From the NCBI GenBank assembly GCA_021841985.1, contig JAKCCP010000399.1, forward strand, positions 1 through 9,055: a DNA stretch of 9,055 bases, read 5' to 3'. The DNA is from Pseudomonadota bacterium (lineage in GTDB: Bacteria; Pseudomonadota; Alphaproteobacteria; Acetobacterales; Acetobacteraceae). Every line of letters starts with the position of its first letter. Position 1 is the stretch's first letter. Below are positions 1 through 7,511 of the stretch, piece by piece. Made by a program: the position numbers and the translations under genes. The notes under the pieces were generated by a model, which was not told the DNA's origin, made no database searches, and worked only from the letters and a program-made list of their open reading frames with translations.

Positions 1-8
1 GTCGGGCC

Positions 9-35
9 GGGCATGAGGTCAGGTCGGGCATGAGG
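9..35. repeat. Direct repeat of GGGCATGAGG, 17-bp period
   Basis: The 10-mer GGGCATGAGG occurs at 9-18 and 26-35, joined by two adjacent copies of AGGTC (16-25). Each copy carries a TGA (14-16 and 31-33, in different frames), so the repeat may be a duplicated 3' end of a gene lying to the left of the window. The second copy overlaps the ribosome binding site of the dioxygenase. Seen directly; the link to an upstream stop codon is inference. Confidence 0.6.
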
Positions 36-43
36 AGGAGACC

Positions 44-886
44 ATGAGCCGCTATTTCACCGAGGCGAATTCAGACGAGATCGTCAACGCCCGCATGGGC
101 GAGGCCGTCCCTCCGCGCCTGCGCCAGGTGATGGCGGCGCTGGTCCGCCACCTCCACGCCTTCGCCAAGGAGGTCGAACTGACCGAGGCGGAATGGGCGT
201 TCGGCATCGATTTCCTGACCAAAGCCGGCCAGATGTGCAGCGAGGAGCGGCAGGAATTCATCCTGCTCTCCGACGTGCTCGGCCTCTCGATGCTGGTCGA
301 TGCGATCAACCACCGCCGCCCGGCGGGGGCGACCGAAAACACCGTCCTCGGCCCGTTCCACGTCGCCGGCGCGCCGCTCCGGGCGATGGGCGAGCGGATC
401 ACGCTCGATGGCCAGGGCGAGACCTGTCTCTATACCGGCCGCGTCGTCGACCTCCGTGATGCGCCGATCGCGGGCGCGCGGATCGACGTGTGGTCGGACA
501 ACGCGGAGGGGTTTTATTCCGTCCAGCAGCCCGGCCTCCAGGACAAGTGGAACAACCGCGGCGTTTTCGTGACCGGGGCGGACGGCAAATACGACTTCAT
601 CGGCATCAAGCCGGTGAGCTACCCGATCCCGGATGACGGGCCGGTGGGCAAGATGCTGGCCGCCCTCGGCCGTCACCCGAAGCGACCCGCGCACATGCAT
701 TTCATGATCACCGCGCCGGGCTATCAGCGTCTGGTCACCCACACCTTCGTCGGCGACGATCCCTGGCTCGACTCCGATGCCGTGTTCGGCGTGAAGGCGA
801 CGCTGATCGCCCCCTTCGAGCCCGCCGAGGACGGGCGCACAAGCTGGCGTTCCCCCTTCGACTTCGTCCTCACCCCGAGCGGCTGA
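44..886 (+). CDS. Intradiol ring-cleavage dioxygenase, hydroxyquinol 1,2-dioxygenase-like
   Basis: A 280-residue non-heme Fe(III) dioxygenase predicted to split an aromatic ring between two adjacent hydroxyls, giving a cis,cis-muconate or maleylacetate-type product in the cytosol. Residues about 20-100 form the helical N-terminal (linker/dimer) domain and about 100-280 the catalytic beta-sandwich. The four expected iron ligands are visible: Tyr158 (GFYSVQ), Tyr193 (VSYPIPDDGPVG), His217 and His219 (RPAHMHFM), with the spacing known for catechol and hydroxyquinol 1,2-dioxygenases. The C-terminal stretch VTHTFVGDD...DSDAVFGVK resembles the hydroxyquinol clade more than the catechol clade; substrate assignment is inference. 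ATG 44 has a strong AGGAGG-type ribosome binding site at about 33-40, so this start is firm. It is the first gene of a + strand group followed by a GFA protein and a flavoprotein. The stop lies in a tandem 14-bp repeat. Confidence 0.93.
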   Translation: MSRYFTEANSDEIVNARMGEAVPPRLRQVMAALVRHLHAFAKEVELTEAEWAFGIDFLTKAGQMCSEERQEFILLSDVLGLSMLVDAINHRRPAGATENTVLGPFHVAGAPLRAMGERITLDGQGETCLYTGRVVDLRDAPIAGARIDVWSDNAEGFYSVQQPGLQDKWNNRGVFVTGADGKYDFIGIKPVSYPIPDDGPVGKMLAALGRHPKRPAHMHFMITAPGYQRLVTHTFVGDDPWLDSDAVFGVKATLIAPFEPAEDGRTSWRSPFDFVLTPSG

Positions 887-920
887 GCCCCAGCGGCTGA
901 GCGCGGGCGGCTGAGCGCGG
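879..920. repeat. Three tandem copies of a 14-bp unit across the dioxygenase stop codon
   Basis: The 10-mer GCGGCTGAGC starts at 879, 893 and 907, an exact 14-bp period; the second and third 14-bp units are identical. Each copy holds a TGA (884, 898, 912). Because 14 is not a multiple of three, the three TGAs fall in all three forward frames. The first is the actual stop of the dioxygenase. The likely origin is replication slippage. Confidence 0.8.
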
Positions 921-989
921 GCGGGCGCTTGCCGGGCCGGGCCGGCTCGGGCAGGATCGGGGGAGAAAAAAACCGGAGGAGAACGAACC

Positions 990-1415
990 ATGCCAACGCA
1001 TCAGGGTGCCTGTTTCTGCGGCGCCGTCGCGATCGAGGTCAGCGGCGAGCCCGAGGGCATGGGCTTCTGCCATTGCCGCTCCTGCCGCTCCTGGTCGGGC
1101 GGGCCGGTCAACGCCTTCAGCCTGTGGAAGCCGGAGGCCGTGCGGGTGACCAAAGGCGAGGAACATATCGCGAGCTTCGCCAAGACGCCGATGAGCGAGC
1201 GCAAATTCTGCGCCCTCTGCGGCGGCCATCTGATGACCAACCACCCATCGCTCGGCCTCGTCGATGTCTTCTCGGCGACGATCCCGAGCCTCGACCACCA
1301 GCCGGCGCTGCACGTCAATTATCGCGAGACGGTGCTCCACCTCCATGACGGGCTGCCGAAATTCGCCGATTTCCCGGCGGCCTTCGGGGGTTCGGGGGAA
1401 ATGCTGCCCGAGTGA
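990..1415 (+). CDS. GFA/CENP-V family zinc-binding protein
   Basis: A 141-residue protein of the GFA family, named for glutathione-dependent formaldehyde-activating enzyme, although most members have no proven reaction. The family's zinc cysteines are all present: Cys8 and Cys10 (ACFCGAV), Cys27, Cys29 and Cys32 (CHCRSC), and Cys74 and Cys77 (FCALCGGHL). It is cytosolic, with no signal peptide or membrane segment. The start is supported by a GGAGGAG ribosome binding site about ten bases ahead of ATG 990. It lies 103 bases after the dioxygenase and its stop overlaps or nearly abuts the flavoprotein gene, so the two are probably co-transcribed. Whether it binds a glutathione adduct in the same aromatic pathway is not shown by the sequence. 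Confidence 0.92.
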   Translation: MPTHQGACFCGAVAIEVSGEPEGMGFCHCRSCRSWSGGPVNAFSLWKPEAVRVTKGEEHIASFAKTPMSERKFCALCGGHLMTNHPSLGLVDVFSATIPSLDHQPALHVNYRETVLHLHDGLPKFADFPAAFGGSGEMLPE

Positions 1416-1436
1416 GCGGATGGCCGGGCGGAACGC

Positions 1437-1442
1437 GGAGGA
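1437..1442 (+). promoter_or_regulatory. Ribosome binding site deciding the flavoprotein start
   Basis: GGAGGA lies five bases before ATG 1448. It favours this ATG over the in-frame GTG at 1412, which overlaps the GFA stop codon (GTGA) but has no comparable site ahead of it. Confidence 0.7.
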
Positions 1443-1447
1443 AGCGC

Positions 1448-2611
1448 ATGGACGAGGGGCGGGAAGTGGCGGCGGCGCGGCGGCTGGCGCCGGTGATCGC
1501 GGCGGCATCGGGGCGGATCGAAATGGGGCGCGAATTGCCCGCCGACCTGGTGGACGCCCTGCACGCGGCGGGGCTGTTTCGCCTCCTCCTGCCCAAAACC
1601 CTCGACGGCGCGGAACTGGCGCCGGCGCAATTCGTGCGCGTCATCGAGACCCTCGCCGGCGCCGATGCGGCGACCGCGTGGTGCGTCTGCCAGACCGCCG
1701 GCTGCTCGCTCGCGGCCGGCTATCTCGCCCCGGAGGCGGCGCTCGAAGTGTTCGGGCCGCCGCGCGCGGTCCTCGCCTGGGGCGCCGGCGCGGCCGGGAA
1801 AGCGGAGAAAATCGCCGGCGGCTACCGCGTCAACGGCAAATGGGGGTTCGCCAGCGGCAGCCGGCACGCGACCTGGCTCGGCGGGCATTGCCGGGTGACC
1901 TTGTCCGACGGCAGCCTCGCCCGCGATGAGTCCGGCCAACTGATCGAGCGCACCATGCTGTTCCCGCGCGAGCGCGCCCGGATCGAGGATGATTGGCACG
2001 TCATCGGCCTTCGCGGCACCGGGAGTGACAGCTACGAGGTCAGCGATCTCTTCGTCCCCGACCCTCTCACTCTGTCGCGCGATGTGAATGCCGAGATCCG
2101 CGACCAGGCGCCGCTCTATCGCTTCAACACCAACCACATCTATGCCTCGGGTTTCGCCTCCGTCGCCCTCGGCCTCGCGGGCGCGATGATGGGTGATTTC
2201 GTGGCGCTCGCGGCCAGGAAAACCCCGCGCGAGGGGCAGGCGCGGCTCGCCGAGAGCGCCAGCGTCCAGGCCGAGACCGGGCGCCTGCATGCCCGCCTCG
2301 AGGCCGCCCGACGCTTCATCGCGAGCAGCCTCGCGGAGGGGATGGCGGAGATCGCCACGACCGGCGGCCTCGGCCTCGATCGGCGCATGACGATCCGCGC
2401 CGCCGCCTCGCATGCGCTGGCGGAGGCGCGCGAGGTGACGGTCGCGCTCTATCACGCCGCCGGGGTGAACGCGATTTTCAACGGCTCGCCCTTCGAGCGG
2501 CGGCTTCGCGACGGCTTCGCGGTCTCCCAGCAGGTGCAGGCGCGGAGCAACCATTTCGAGACCGTCGGCCGCCATCTCCTCGGCCTGCCGCCCGATCTCA
2601 CCTTCGCCTGA
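1448..2611 (+). CDS. Acyl-CoA dehydrogenase-fold flavoprotein, group D flavin monooxygenase type
   Basis: 387 residues from ATG 1448; a GTG at 1412 would add 12. The whole protein fits the acyl-CoA dehydrogenase fold with an Acyl-CoA_dh_2 C-terminal domain (roughly residues 230-375), as in the oxygenase components HsaA and DszC, which use reduced flavin from a separate reductase to hydroxylate aromatics. Fold motifs seen include NGKWGFASG (129-137) and RGTGSDSYEV (189-198), which belong to the flavin-facing beta domain. The C-terminal RD motif is at Arg354-Asp355, but the residue eight after Arg354, usually the catalytic His of this family, is Gln362. No reductase gene is in the window. Position after an aromatic-ring dioxygenase suggests a role in preparing or processing an aromatic substrate; a true acyl-CoA dehydrogenase role is less likely but not excluded. 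Confidence 0.87.
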   Translation: MDEGREVAAARRLAPVIAAASGRIEMGRELPADLVDALHAAGLFRLLLPKTLDGAELAPAQFVRVIETLAGADAATAWCVCQTAGCSLAAGYLAPEAALEVFGPPRAVLAWGAGAAGKAEKIAGGYRVNGKWGFASGSRHATWLGGHCRVTLSDGSLARDESGQLIERTMLFPRERARIEDDWHVIGLRGTGSDSYEVSDLFVPDPLTLSRDVNAEIRDQAPLYRFNTNHIYASGFASVALGLAGAMMGDFVALAARKTPREGQARLAESASVQAETGRLHARLEAARRFIASSLAEGMAEIATTGGLGLDRRMTIRAAASHALAEAREVTVALYHAAGVNAIFNGSPFERRLRDGFAVSQQVQARSNHFETVGRHLLGLPPDLTFA

Positions 2612-2630
2612 GATTCTCTCCGCTCGGCGC

Positions 2631-3713
<1,083 letters not shown>

Positions 3714-3722
3714 CGGGACAAG

Positions 3723-4199
3723 TCAACTCCGCTGATGCAGGACGCAAACCAGGGTGAACAACCGCCGCGCGGTCTCGAAATCGATCTCCGCCTTGCCGGC
3801 CAGCCGCTCGCGCATGAGGGCAGCGCCTTCGTTATGGAGGCCGCGCCTTCCCATGTCGATCGCCTGGATGCGCGCCTCGCGCCCCTCGGCGATGGCGAGA
3901 TGATAGCTCTCGACCAGCAGATGGTAATCCTTGATCAGCCCGCGGAACGGGCCGAGCGCCAGGACATGGATGGCCTCGGGGGCATCGTCGCCGCGGCGGA
4001 TATCGAACACCAGCCGCCCCTCCTGGATCGAGAGATGGAGGTGGAACGGCCCGTCGCGGCCGGGGAGCGAGAACTGGCTGTCCGCTTCGAGATCGCGCAC
4101 CGCCTGGGCGCGGTCGGCTTCGAGCAGCGGCGACAGCCGGCTCAGCGCCTCGCCCGCCAGCACCACGCGCTGCAACCGGTTATGCCCTGGCGGCGCCAT
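3723..4199 (-). CDS. UPF0262 family protein
   Basis: 158 residues from ATG 4199, matching the usual length (about 155-165) of UPF0262, a family of unknown function found almost only in alphaproteobacteria. Conserved blocks are GPFHLHLSI (50-58), LIKDYHLLVESY (88-99), IDMGRRGLHNEG (114-125) and ARRLFTLVCVLH (144-155). No membrane segment or signal is visible. The start is uncertain: an in-frame GTG at 4238 would add 13 residues and overlap the DUF983 gene by 11 bases, but its Shine-Dalgarno sequence directly abuts it with no spacer. The family N-terminus fits ATG 4199 better, although that ATG has no clear ribosome binding site and may depend on coupling through a short upstream ORF (4208-4231). 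It is followed by mtnA at nine bases. Confidence 0.9.
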   Translation of the reverse strand: MAPPGHNRLQRVVLAGEALSRLSPLLEADRAQAVRDLEADSQFSLPGRDGPFHLHLSIQEGRLVFDIRRGDDAPEAIHVLALGPFRGLIKDYHLLVESYHLAIAEGREARIQAIDMGRRGLHNEGAALMRERLAGKAEIDFETARRLFTLVCVLHQRS

Positions 4200-4207
4200 G
4201 AGAAAGG

Positions 4208-4231
4208 TCAGCGCCCGTGGGATGGCGTCAT
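4208..4231 (-). promoter_or_regulatory. Possible seven-codon leader ORF coupling DUF983 to UPF0262
   Basis: An ATG at 4231 overlaps the DUF983 stop as ATGA and has AAGGAGG seven bases ahead, an ideal placement. Its frame reads MTPSHGR and stops at 4208, eight bases before the UPF0262 ATG at 4199. It could hand ribosomes on to UPF0262 by reinitiation, or be a relic of a shifted start. The sites are seen; the role is inference. Confidence 0.3.
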
Positions 4232-4653
4232 GGGCCACCCTCCTTCATCAGGCCGAGGCTGAGCATCAGCCCGACCGTCGCCCCCTTGACCGGGCGGAGC
4301 AGCAGCAGCGTGAGCGCGAGGGTGAGCGGCACCCAGATCGCGATATGGACCCAAAGCGGCGGCGCCTCGGTCTGTTCCAGGATCAGCATGCCGGGGATGA
4401 TGAGATGGCCGACGATGACGATGGTGAAATAGGGCGGCACGTCGTCCGAGCGCACCTCGCCGAGCGGCGCGGCGCAATTCCGGCAATGCGTCACGACGCG
4501 GAGATAGCCGTTGAAGATGGGGCTCTTGCCGCAGACCGGACAGCGCCCCTTGAGGCCGCGCCCGAGCGCCGTCATCAGCGGGGGCAGCGGCCAGATTCCG
4601 GGGGTCTCTGTCCTGTTCGGCTGCCAATGGCGCGGCAGGGGATGTTCCGGCAC
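4228..4653 (-). CDS. DUF983 family zinc-ribbon membrane protein
   Basis: 141 residues from GTG 4653. DUF983 is a family of unknown function common in alphaproteobacteria. After a short Pro-rich N-terminus comes GRGLKGRCPVCG, the start of a zinc ribbon with Cys38, Cys41, Cys57 and Cys60 (two CxxC pairs). Two membrane helices follow at about 75-92 and 100-119, and the protein ends with the typical RPVKG block (120-124) and a short tail. The open frame extends to an ATG at 4746, but the extra 31 residues are Arg-rich and unlike the family, while GTG 4653 has AAGGAG exactly seven bases upstream, so I take the GTG. A possible sigma70-type promoter (4726-4754) precedes it, making it the first gene of the unit with UPF0262 and mtnA. 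Confidence 0.9.
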   Translation of the reverse strand: MPEHPLPRHWQPNRTETPGIWPLPPLMTALGRGLKGRCPVCGKSPIFNGYLRVVTHCRNCAAPLGEVRSDDVPPYFTIVIVGHLIIPGMLILEQTEAPPLWVHIAIWVPLTLALTLLLLRPVKGATVGLMLSLGLMKEGGP

Positions 4654-4660
4654 CCGGGCT

Positions 4661-4666
4661 CTCCTT
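4661..4666 (-). promoter_or_regulatory. Ribosome binding site deciding the DUF983 start
   Basis: On the - strand AAGGAG is followed after seven bases by GTG 4653. It supports the shorter, family-like protein over the longer reading frame from ATG 4746. Confidence 0.7.
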
Positions 4667-4678
4667 CGCAAGGGACGG

Positions 4679-4716
4679 CGCGCCGGTTTGACCCATCGAC
4701 GTGCCGCGCCGGTTTG
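4679..4716. repeat. Two direct copies of a 12-mer in the DUF983 leader
   Basis: CGCGCCGGTTTG occurs at 4679-4690 and 4705-4716, a 26-bp period, inside the predicted untranslated leader of the DUF983 gene. On the - strand it reads CAAACCGGCGCG. Two same-facing copies between a predicted promoter and a start codon could be a regulator site, or chance duplication in GC-rich DNA. Confidence 0.5.
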
Positions 4717-4725
4717 CTGCAATGC

Positions 4726-4754
4726 AGTATGAGCGGCCGCGGGCACGCCGGCAA
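4726..4754 (-). promoter_or_regulatory. Candidate sigma70-type promoter for DUF983-UPF0262-mtnA
   Basis: On the - strand TTGCCG (4754-4749) and CATACT (4731-4726) are separated by 17 bases, each matching four of six consensus positions. Transcription would start near 4719, giving a leader of about 65 bases that contains the 12-mer repeats. It is the only gap large enough for a promoter before this gene group. Assigned by eye only. Confidence 0.35.
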
Positions 4755-4797
4755 GCCTTCCCGGGCCCGCGCATATCAGGCGTGAGGAATATGAAGC

Positions 4798-6708
4798 CTA
4801 GGCGGCTTCGGCGAGCGCCGCCTGGAGCGGGGCCAGCGCCGCGCCATAGACCTGCCAGCGGCCGATCGAGGTCGCGAAAAGCGGGTTTCGCACCTGCGCG
4901 ACACTCGCCGTCCGCACCGCGCGGCTGGTCTCAAAAAAGCGGAGGCAGCCCTCATCCCAATCCAGGCCGCAAAACGCGACCAGCCGCCGCGCCTCGGTGG
5001 CGAAATCGGCGACGAAATCCTCGTAACGGAGATCGAGCATCACGCCCGCCGGCAGCACCGCCCGCCAATGCGCCATCACCCGTTCATAGGCCCGCCAATA
5101 GCGGCCGAGTTCGCCGAGATCATAGGTGAAATCGAGCGCGCCGCTGAACAGCTTGGTGAAGCAGGAGACGCAGGTATCGAGCGGGTCGCGGAAGACATGG
5201 ACGAATTTCGCCGCCGGCAGGGCGCGGTGGAGCAAGCCGAGATGGCGGAAATTGAGCGGCACCTTGTTGGTGATCCGCGTCGCCCCCGGCGCCAGCGCCC
5301 GGATGCGGGCGAGATAATCGGCGGCGAGGGCGCGAAACCCGGCCTCGTCCAGCGTCTCCGGCGCCGGGAACCGCGCCAGCGTCTTGTCGAGCGCGTCCAT
5401 CTCGTCGCCGCCAAAAACGCCGGGGACGCTCGCCAGCACCTGCTCGACCAGCGTCGTCCCCGAGCGCGGCATGCCGACGATGAAAATCGGAAGCCTATCG
5501 GGATCGCCGCCGGGGCCGCGCACCAGGGGGGCGGGAAAGCGCTCGGGAATCGCCGCCAGCGCCGCAAGCTCGGCCGCTTCGTCATAGGTGACGAGGCGGC
5601 GCTTCAGCGCATTGCCGGCGAGGTAATGGGCCATCGCCGCGTCGTGGCGGCGGCCATCGCTCGCCGCCTTGGCCAGCGCGAAATGCGCATCCAGCCGCGA
5701 CGCGGGCGGGAAGTGATCGAGCCGCGCGGCGAGCGCGGCCAGCGCCCGGTCATCGGCGTCGCCGGCGGTGAAGGTGATGATATCGGCGAGGTAGCGGTGA
5801 TAGATGGGAACCAGGGGCGCGAGCGCGATGGCGCGGCGCAGCGCCGCCCGCCCGCCCTCGAGATCGCCGAGCGCGGCCAGCGTGCTGCCGAGATTGCACC
5901 AGGTATTGGCCATGTCCGGGCGCAGGTCGAGAGCGCGGCGATAGCAATCCCGCGCCGCCGCCAGCGCCCCCTCGGCATGGCGGAGGGTGCCGAGATTATG
6001 GTGGGTATCGGCGTAGTCCGGGGCGAGGCTGAGGGCACGGCAGAGATGCCGCTCGGCCTCCGCCAGGCGCCCGAGGGTCTTGAGCGCGACGCCGAGATTG
6101 TTGAGGACCGGGATATTGTCGGGGTTGCTCGCCCGCACCCGCTCGAGACAGGACACCGCCTCCGCCTCGCGGTTCTGCTCGATCAGGAAGGTGCCGAAAT
6201 TGAACCGCGGGCTGGCGGCGTTGGGATCGAGCGCGATCGCGCGGCGATAGCTCGCCTCCGCCCCGGCGGCATCGCCGAGCGTCTTCAAAACCCCGGCGAG
6301 GTTGTTATGCGCGGCGGCGAGGCCGGGAGCCAGCGCGATCGCCGCGCGGAGCCGCGCCGCCGCTTCATCGAGGCGGCCGAGCTTTTCCAGAACACTGCCG
6401 AAATTGTTGAGCGCCTCGGGGAAAGCCGGGCGCAGCGCCAGCACCGTCTCGAAGACGGCGGCGGCTTCGGCGAAGCGGCCGAGCCCGGCGAGGGCATTGG
6501 CGTGATTGTTGCCAAGCTCGGGATGGGTCGGAAACCGGCGCGCCCCCAGCGCCAACATCGTCAGCGCCGCCACCGCCTCGCCCGCCGCGAGCTTGCGCGC
6601 GGCGTGGCTCGCGATGCTGGCGGGATCATTCATGTCCACCCCGCCCCGTCCCGGCTTGCCGGCAGGATGGGCGAGTGCCCGGCGCTGTTGTTTGCGATTG
6701 GCCTCCAT
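4798..6708 (-). CDS. TPR-sulfotransferase fusion protein
   Basis: 636 residues. From about 64 to 301 there are seven TPR units with an exact 34-residue period (starts near 64, 98, 132, 166, 200, 234, 268) and no insertions; several contain NNLG or a close variant. A linker of about 100 residues leads to a sulfotransferase domain (about 405-630) of the Sulfotransfer_3 type. The PAPS 5'-phosphosulfate loop is FIVGMPRSGTTLVEQ (409-423), the 3'-phosphate site is VFRDPLDTCVSCF (505-517), and the family blocks TNKVPLNF (480-487) and GRWQVYG (616-622) are intact. The family moves sulfate from PAPS to a hydroxyl or amine acceptor; the acceptor here is unknown. Start at ATG 6708 is preferred because ANRKQQRRA resembles N-termini common in such proteins; Met26 (6633) is the alternative. 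No signal peptide. It appears to be a single-gene unit. Confidence 0.92.
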   Translation of the reverse strand: MEANRKQQRRALAHPAGKPGRGGVDMNDPASIASHAARKLAAGEAVAALTMLALGARRFPTHPELGNNHANALAGLGRFAEAAAVFETVLALRPAFPEALNNFGSVLEKLGRLDEAAARLRAAIALAPGLAAAHNNLAGVLKTLGDAAGAEASYRRAIALDPNAASPRFNFGTFLIEQNREAEAVSCLERVRASNPDNIPVLNNLGVALKTLGRLAEAERHLCRALSLAPDYADTHHNLGTLRHAEGALAAARDCYRRALDLRPDMANTWCNLGSTLAALGDLEGGRAALRRAIALAPLVPIYHRYLADIITFTAGDADDRALAALAARLDHFPPASRLDAHFALAKAASDGRRHDAAMAHYLAGNALKRRLVTYDEAAELAALAAIPERFPAPLVRGPGGDPDRLPIFIVGMPRSGTTLVEQVLASVPGVFGGDEMDALDKTLARFPAPETLDEAGFRALAADYLARIRALAPGATRITNKVPLNFRHLGLLHRALPAAKFVHVFRDPLDTCVSCFTKLFSGALDFTYDLGELGRYWRAYERVMAHWRAVLPAGVMLDLRYEDFVADFATEARRLVAFCGLDWDEGCLRFFETSRAVRTASVAQVRNPLFATSIGRWQVYGAALAPLQAALAEAA

Positions 6709-6726
6709 CGCCGCCGGTTCTATCCT
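6698..6726 (+). promoter_or_regulatory. Candidate promoter of the SDR gene
   Basis: TTGGCC (6698-6703) and TATCCT (6721-6726) with a 17-base spacer, each four of six to consensus, placed about 35 bases before ATG 6762. It overlaps the 5' end of the divergent sulfotransferase gene. The gap between the two start codons is only 53 bases, so the two promoters must overlap. Assigned by eye only. Confidence 0.3.
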
Positions 6727-6761
6727 CGCCGCCCCTAAGAAATCATTACCGGGAGGGTTCG

Positions 6762-7511
6762 ATGGCTCGTCTGGAGGGAAAAATCGGGATCACCGGCGCC
6801 GGCAGCGGCATCGGCGCGGCGGCGGCGCGGGCGCTGGCCGAAGAGGGGGCGCTTGTCGTGCTCAGCGGGCGGCGGCGCGAGAGCCTGGAGGCGGTGGCCG
6901 GCGGCATTCCCGGCGCCGCCATCGAGCCCGGCGATCTCGCCGACCCCGCGACCGCCCCGCGCATCGCCGCGGCGATCGCGGCGCGCCATGGCCGGCTCGA
7001 CATCCTGGTCAATAATGCCGGGCTCAACGTGCTCCGCCGCGCCTGGGCGGCGCTGTCCGCCGCCGACGCCGACGAGGTGTTCGGCGCCAATCTCCACGCC
7101 GCCTTCTATTGCGTGATCGCGGCGCTGCCGATGATGCGGGCGCAAAAGGACGGGCTCCTGATCCACACCGCCTCCTTCGCCGGGCGCTTCGTGAGCCCGC
7201 TCAGCGGCCCCGCCTATTCCGCCGCCAAGCACGCGGTGGTGGCGATGAGCCATAGCCTGAACATGGAGGAATGCGTGAACGGCATCCGCTCGACGGTGAT
7301 CTGCCCCGGCGAGGTCGCGACCCCGATCCTGGACCGCCGCCCGGTGCCGGTCAGCGCCGAGGACCGGGCGCGGATGCTGCGCGCCGAGGATTGCGCCGAT
7401 CTCATCCGCTATGTCGCCTGTCTCCCGGCCTCGGTCTGCCTCAACGAAGTCTTGATCACCCCGACCTGGAACCGGGGCTACGTCGCCGCCCGCGCCCCGG
7501 GGGCGGGTTAG
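6762..7511 (+). CDS. SDR family NAD(P)-dependent oxidoreductase
   Basis: 249 residues, a classical short-chain dehydrogenase/reductase that interconverts an alcohol and a carbonyl with a nicotinamide cofactor. Rossmann motif TGAGSGIG at 11-18, NNAG at 84-87, and the catalytic set Asn110, Ser138, Tyr152 and Lys156 (YSAAK) are all present. Arg37-Arg39 after the second strand suggest NADP preference. The first strand reads GKIGITG, one residue shorter than the usual GKxALxTG form. ATG 6762 has GGGAGG five bases upstream and starts at the usual family N-terminus (ARLEGK); the longer frame from 6675 runs into the divergent gene and is rejected. Substrate is unknown. It is 123 bases ahead of msrP with no obvious terminator between; the stop sits in a 12-bp tandem repeat. 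Confidence 0.93.
   Translation: MARLEGKIGITGAGSGIGAAAARALAEEGALVVLSGRRRESLEAVAGGIPGAAIEPGDLADPATAPRIAAAIAARHGRLDILVNNAGLNVLRRAWAALSAADADEVFGANLHAAFYCVIAALPMMRAQKDGLLIHTASFAGRFVSPLSGPAYSAAKHAVVAMSHSLNMEECVNGIRSTVICPGEVATPILDRRPVPVSAEDRARMLRAEDCADLIRYVACLPASVCLNEVLITPTWNRGYVAARAPGAG

Noticed and set aside
921..960. GC-rich hairpin (GCCGG/CCGGC) between the dioxygenase and GFA genes as a terminator
   Set aside because: The stem is only five pairs within repeated CGGGC sequence and there is no T-tract.
71..991. 306-residue - strand frame opposite the dioxygenase
   Set aside because: Arg/Gly-rich, no domain, opposite a gene with all four iron ligands in place.
1319..2575. 418-residue - strand open frame opposite the flavoprotein
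   Set aside because: Antisense shadow; the + strand frame has family motifs and a ribosome binding site.
4654..4746. N-terminal extension of DUF983 to ATG 4746
   Set aside because: It is Arg-rich and unlike the family, and it would cross the predicted leader; GTG 4653 has a well-spaced AAGGAG.
4739..4770. Imperfect hairpin GCGGGC...GCCCGC after the sulfotransferase gene as a terminator
   Set aside because: The loop is long or interrupted, no T-tract follows on the - strand, and it overlaps the candidate promoter.
5068..6738. 556-residue + strand open frame opposite the TPR-sulfotransferase gene
   Set aside because: Composition is Arg/Glu/Gly-rich with no recognisable domain; it is the expected antisense shadow of a GC-rich gene whose - strand product has clear motifs throughout.
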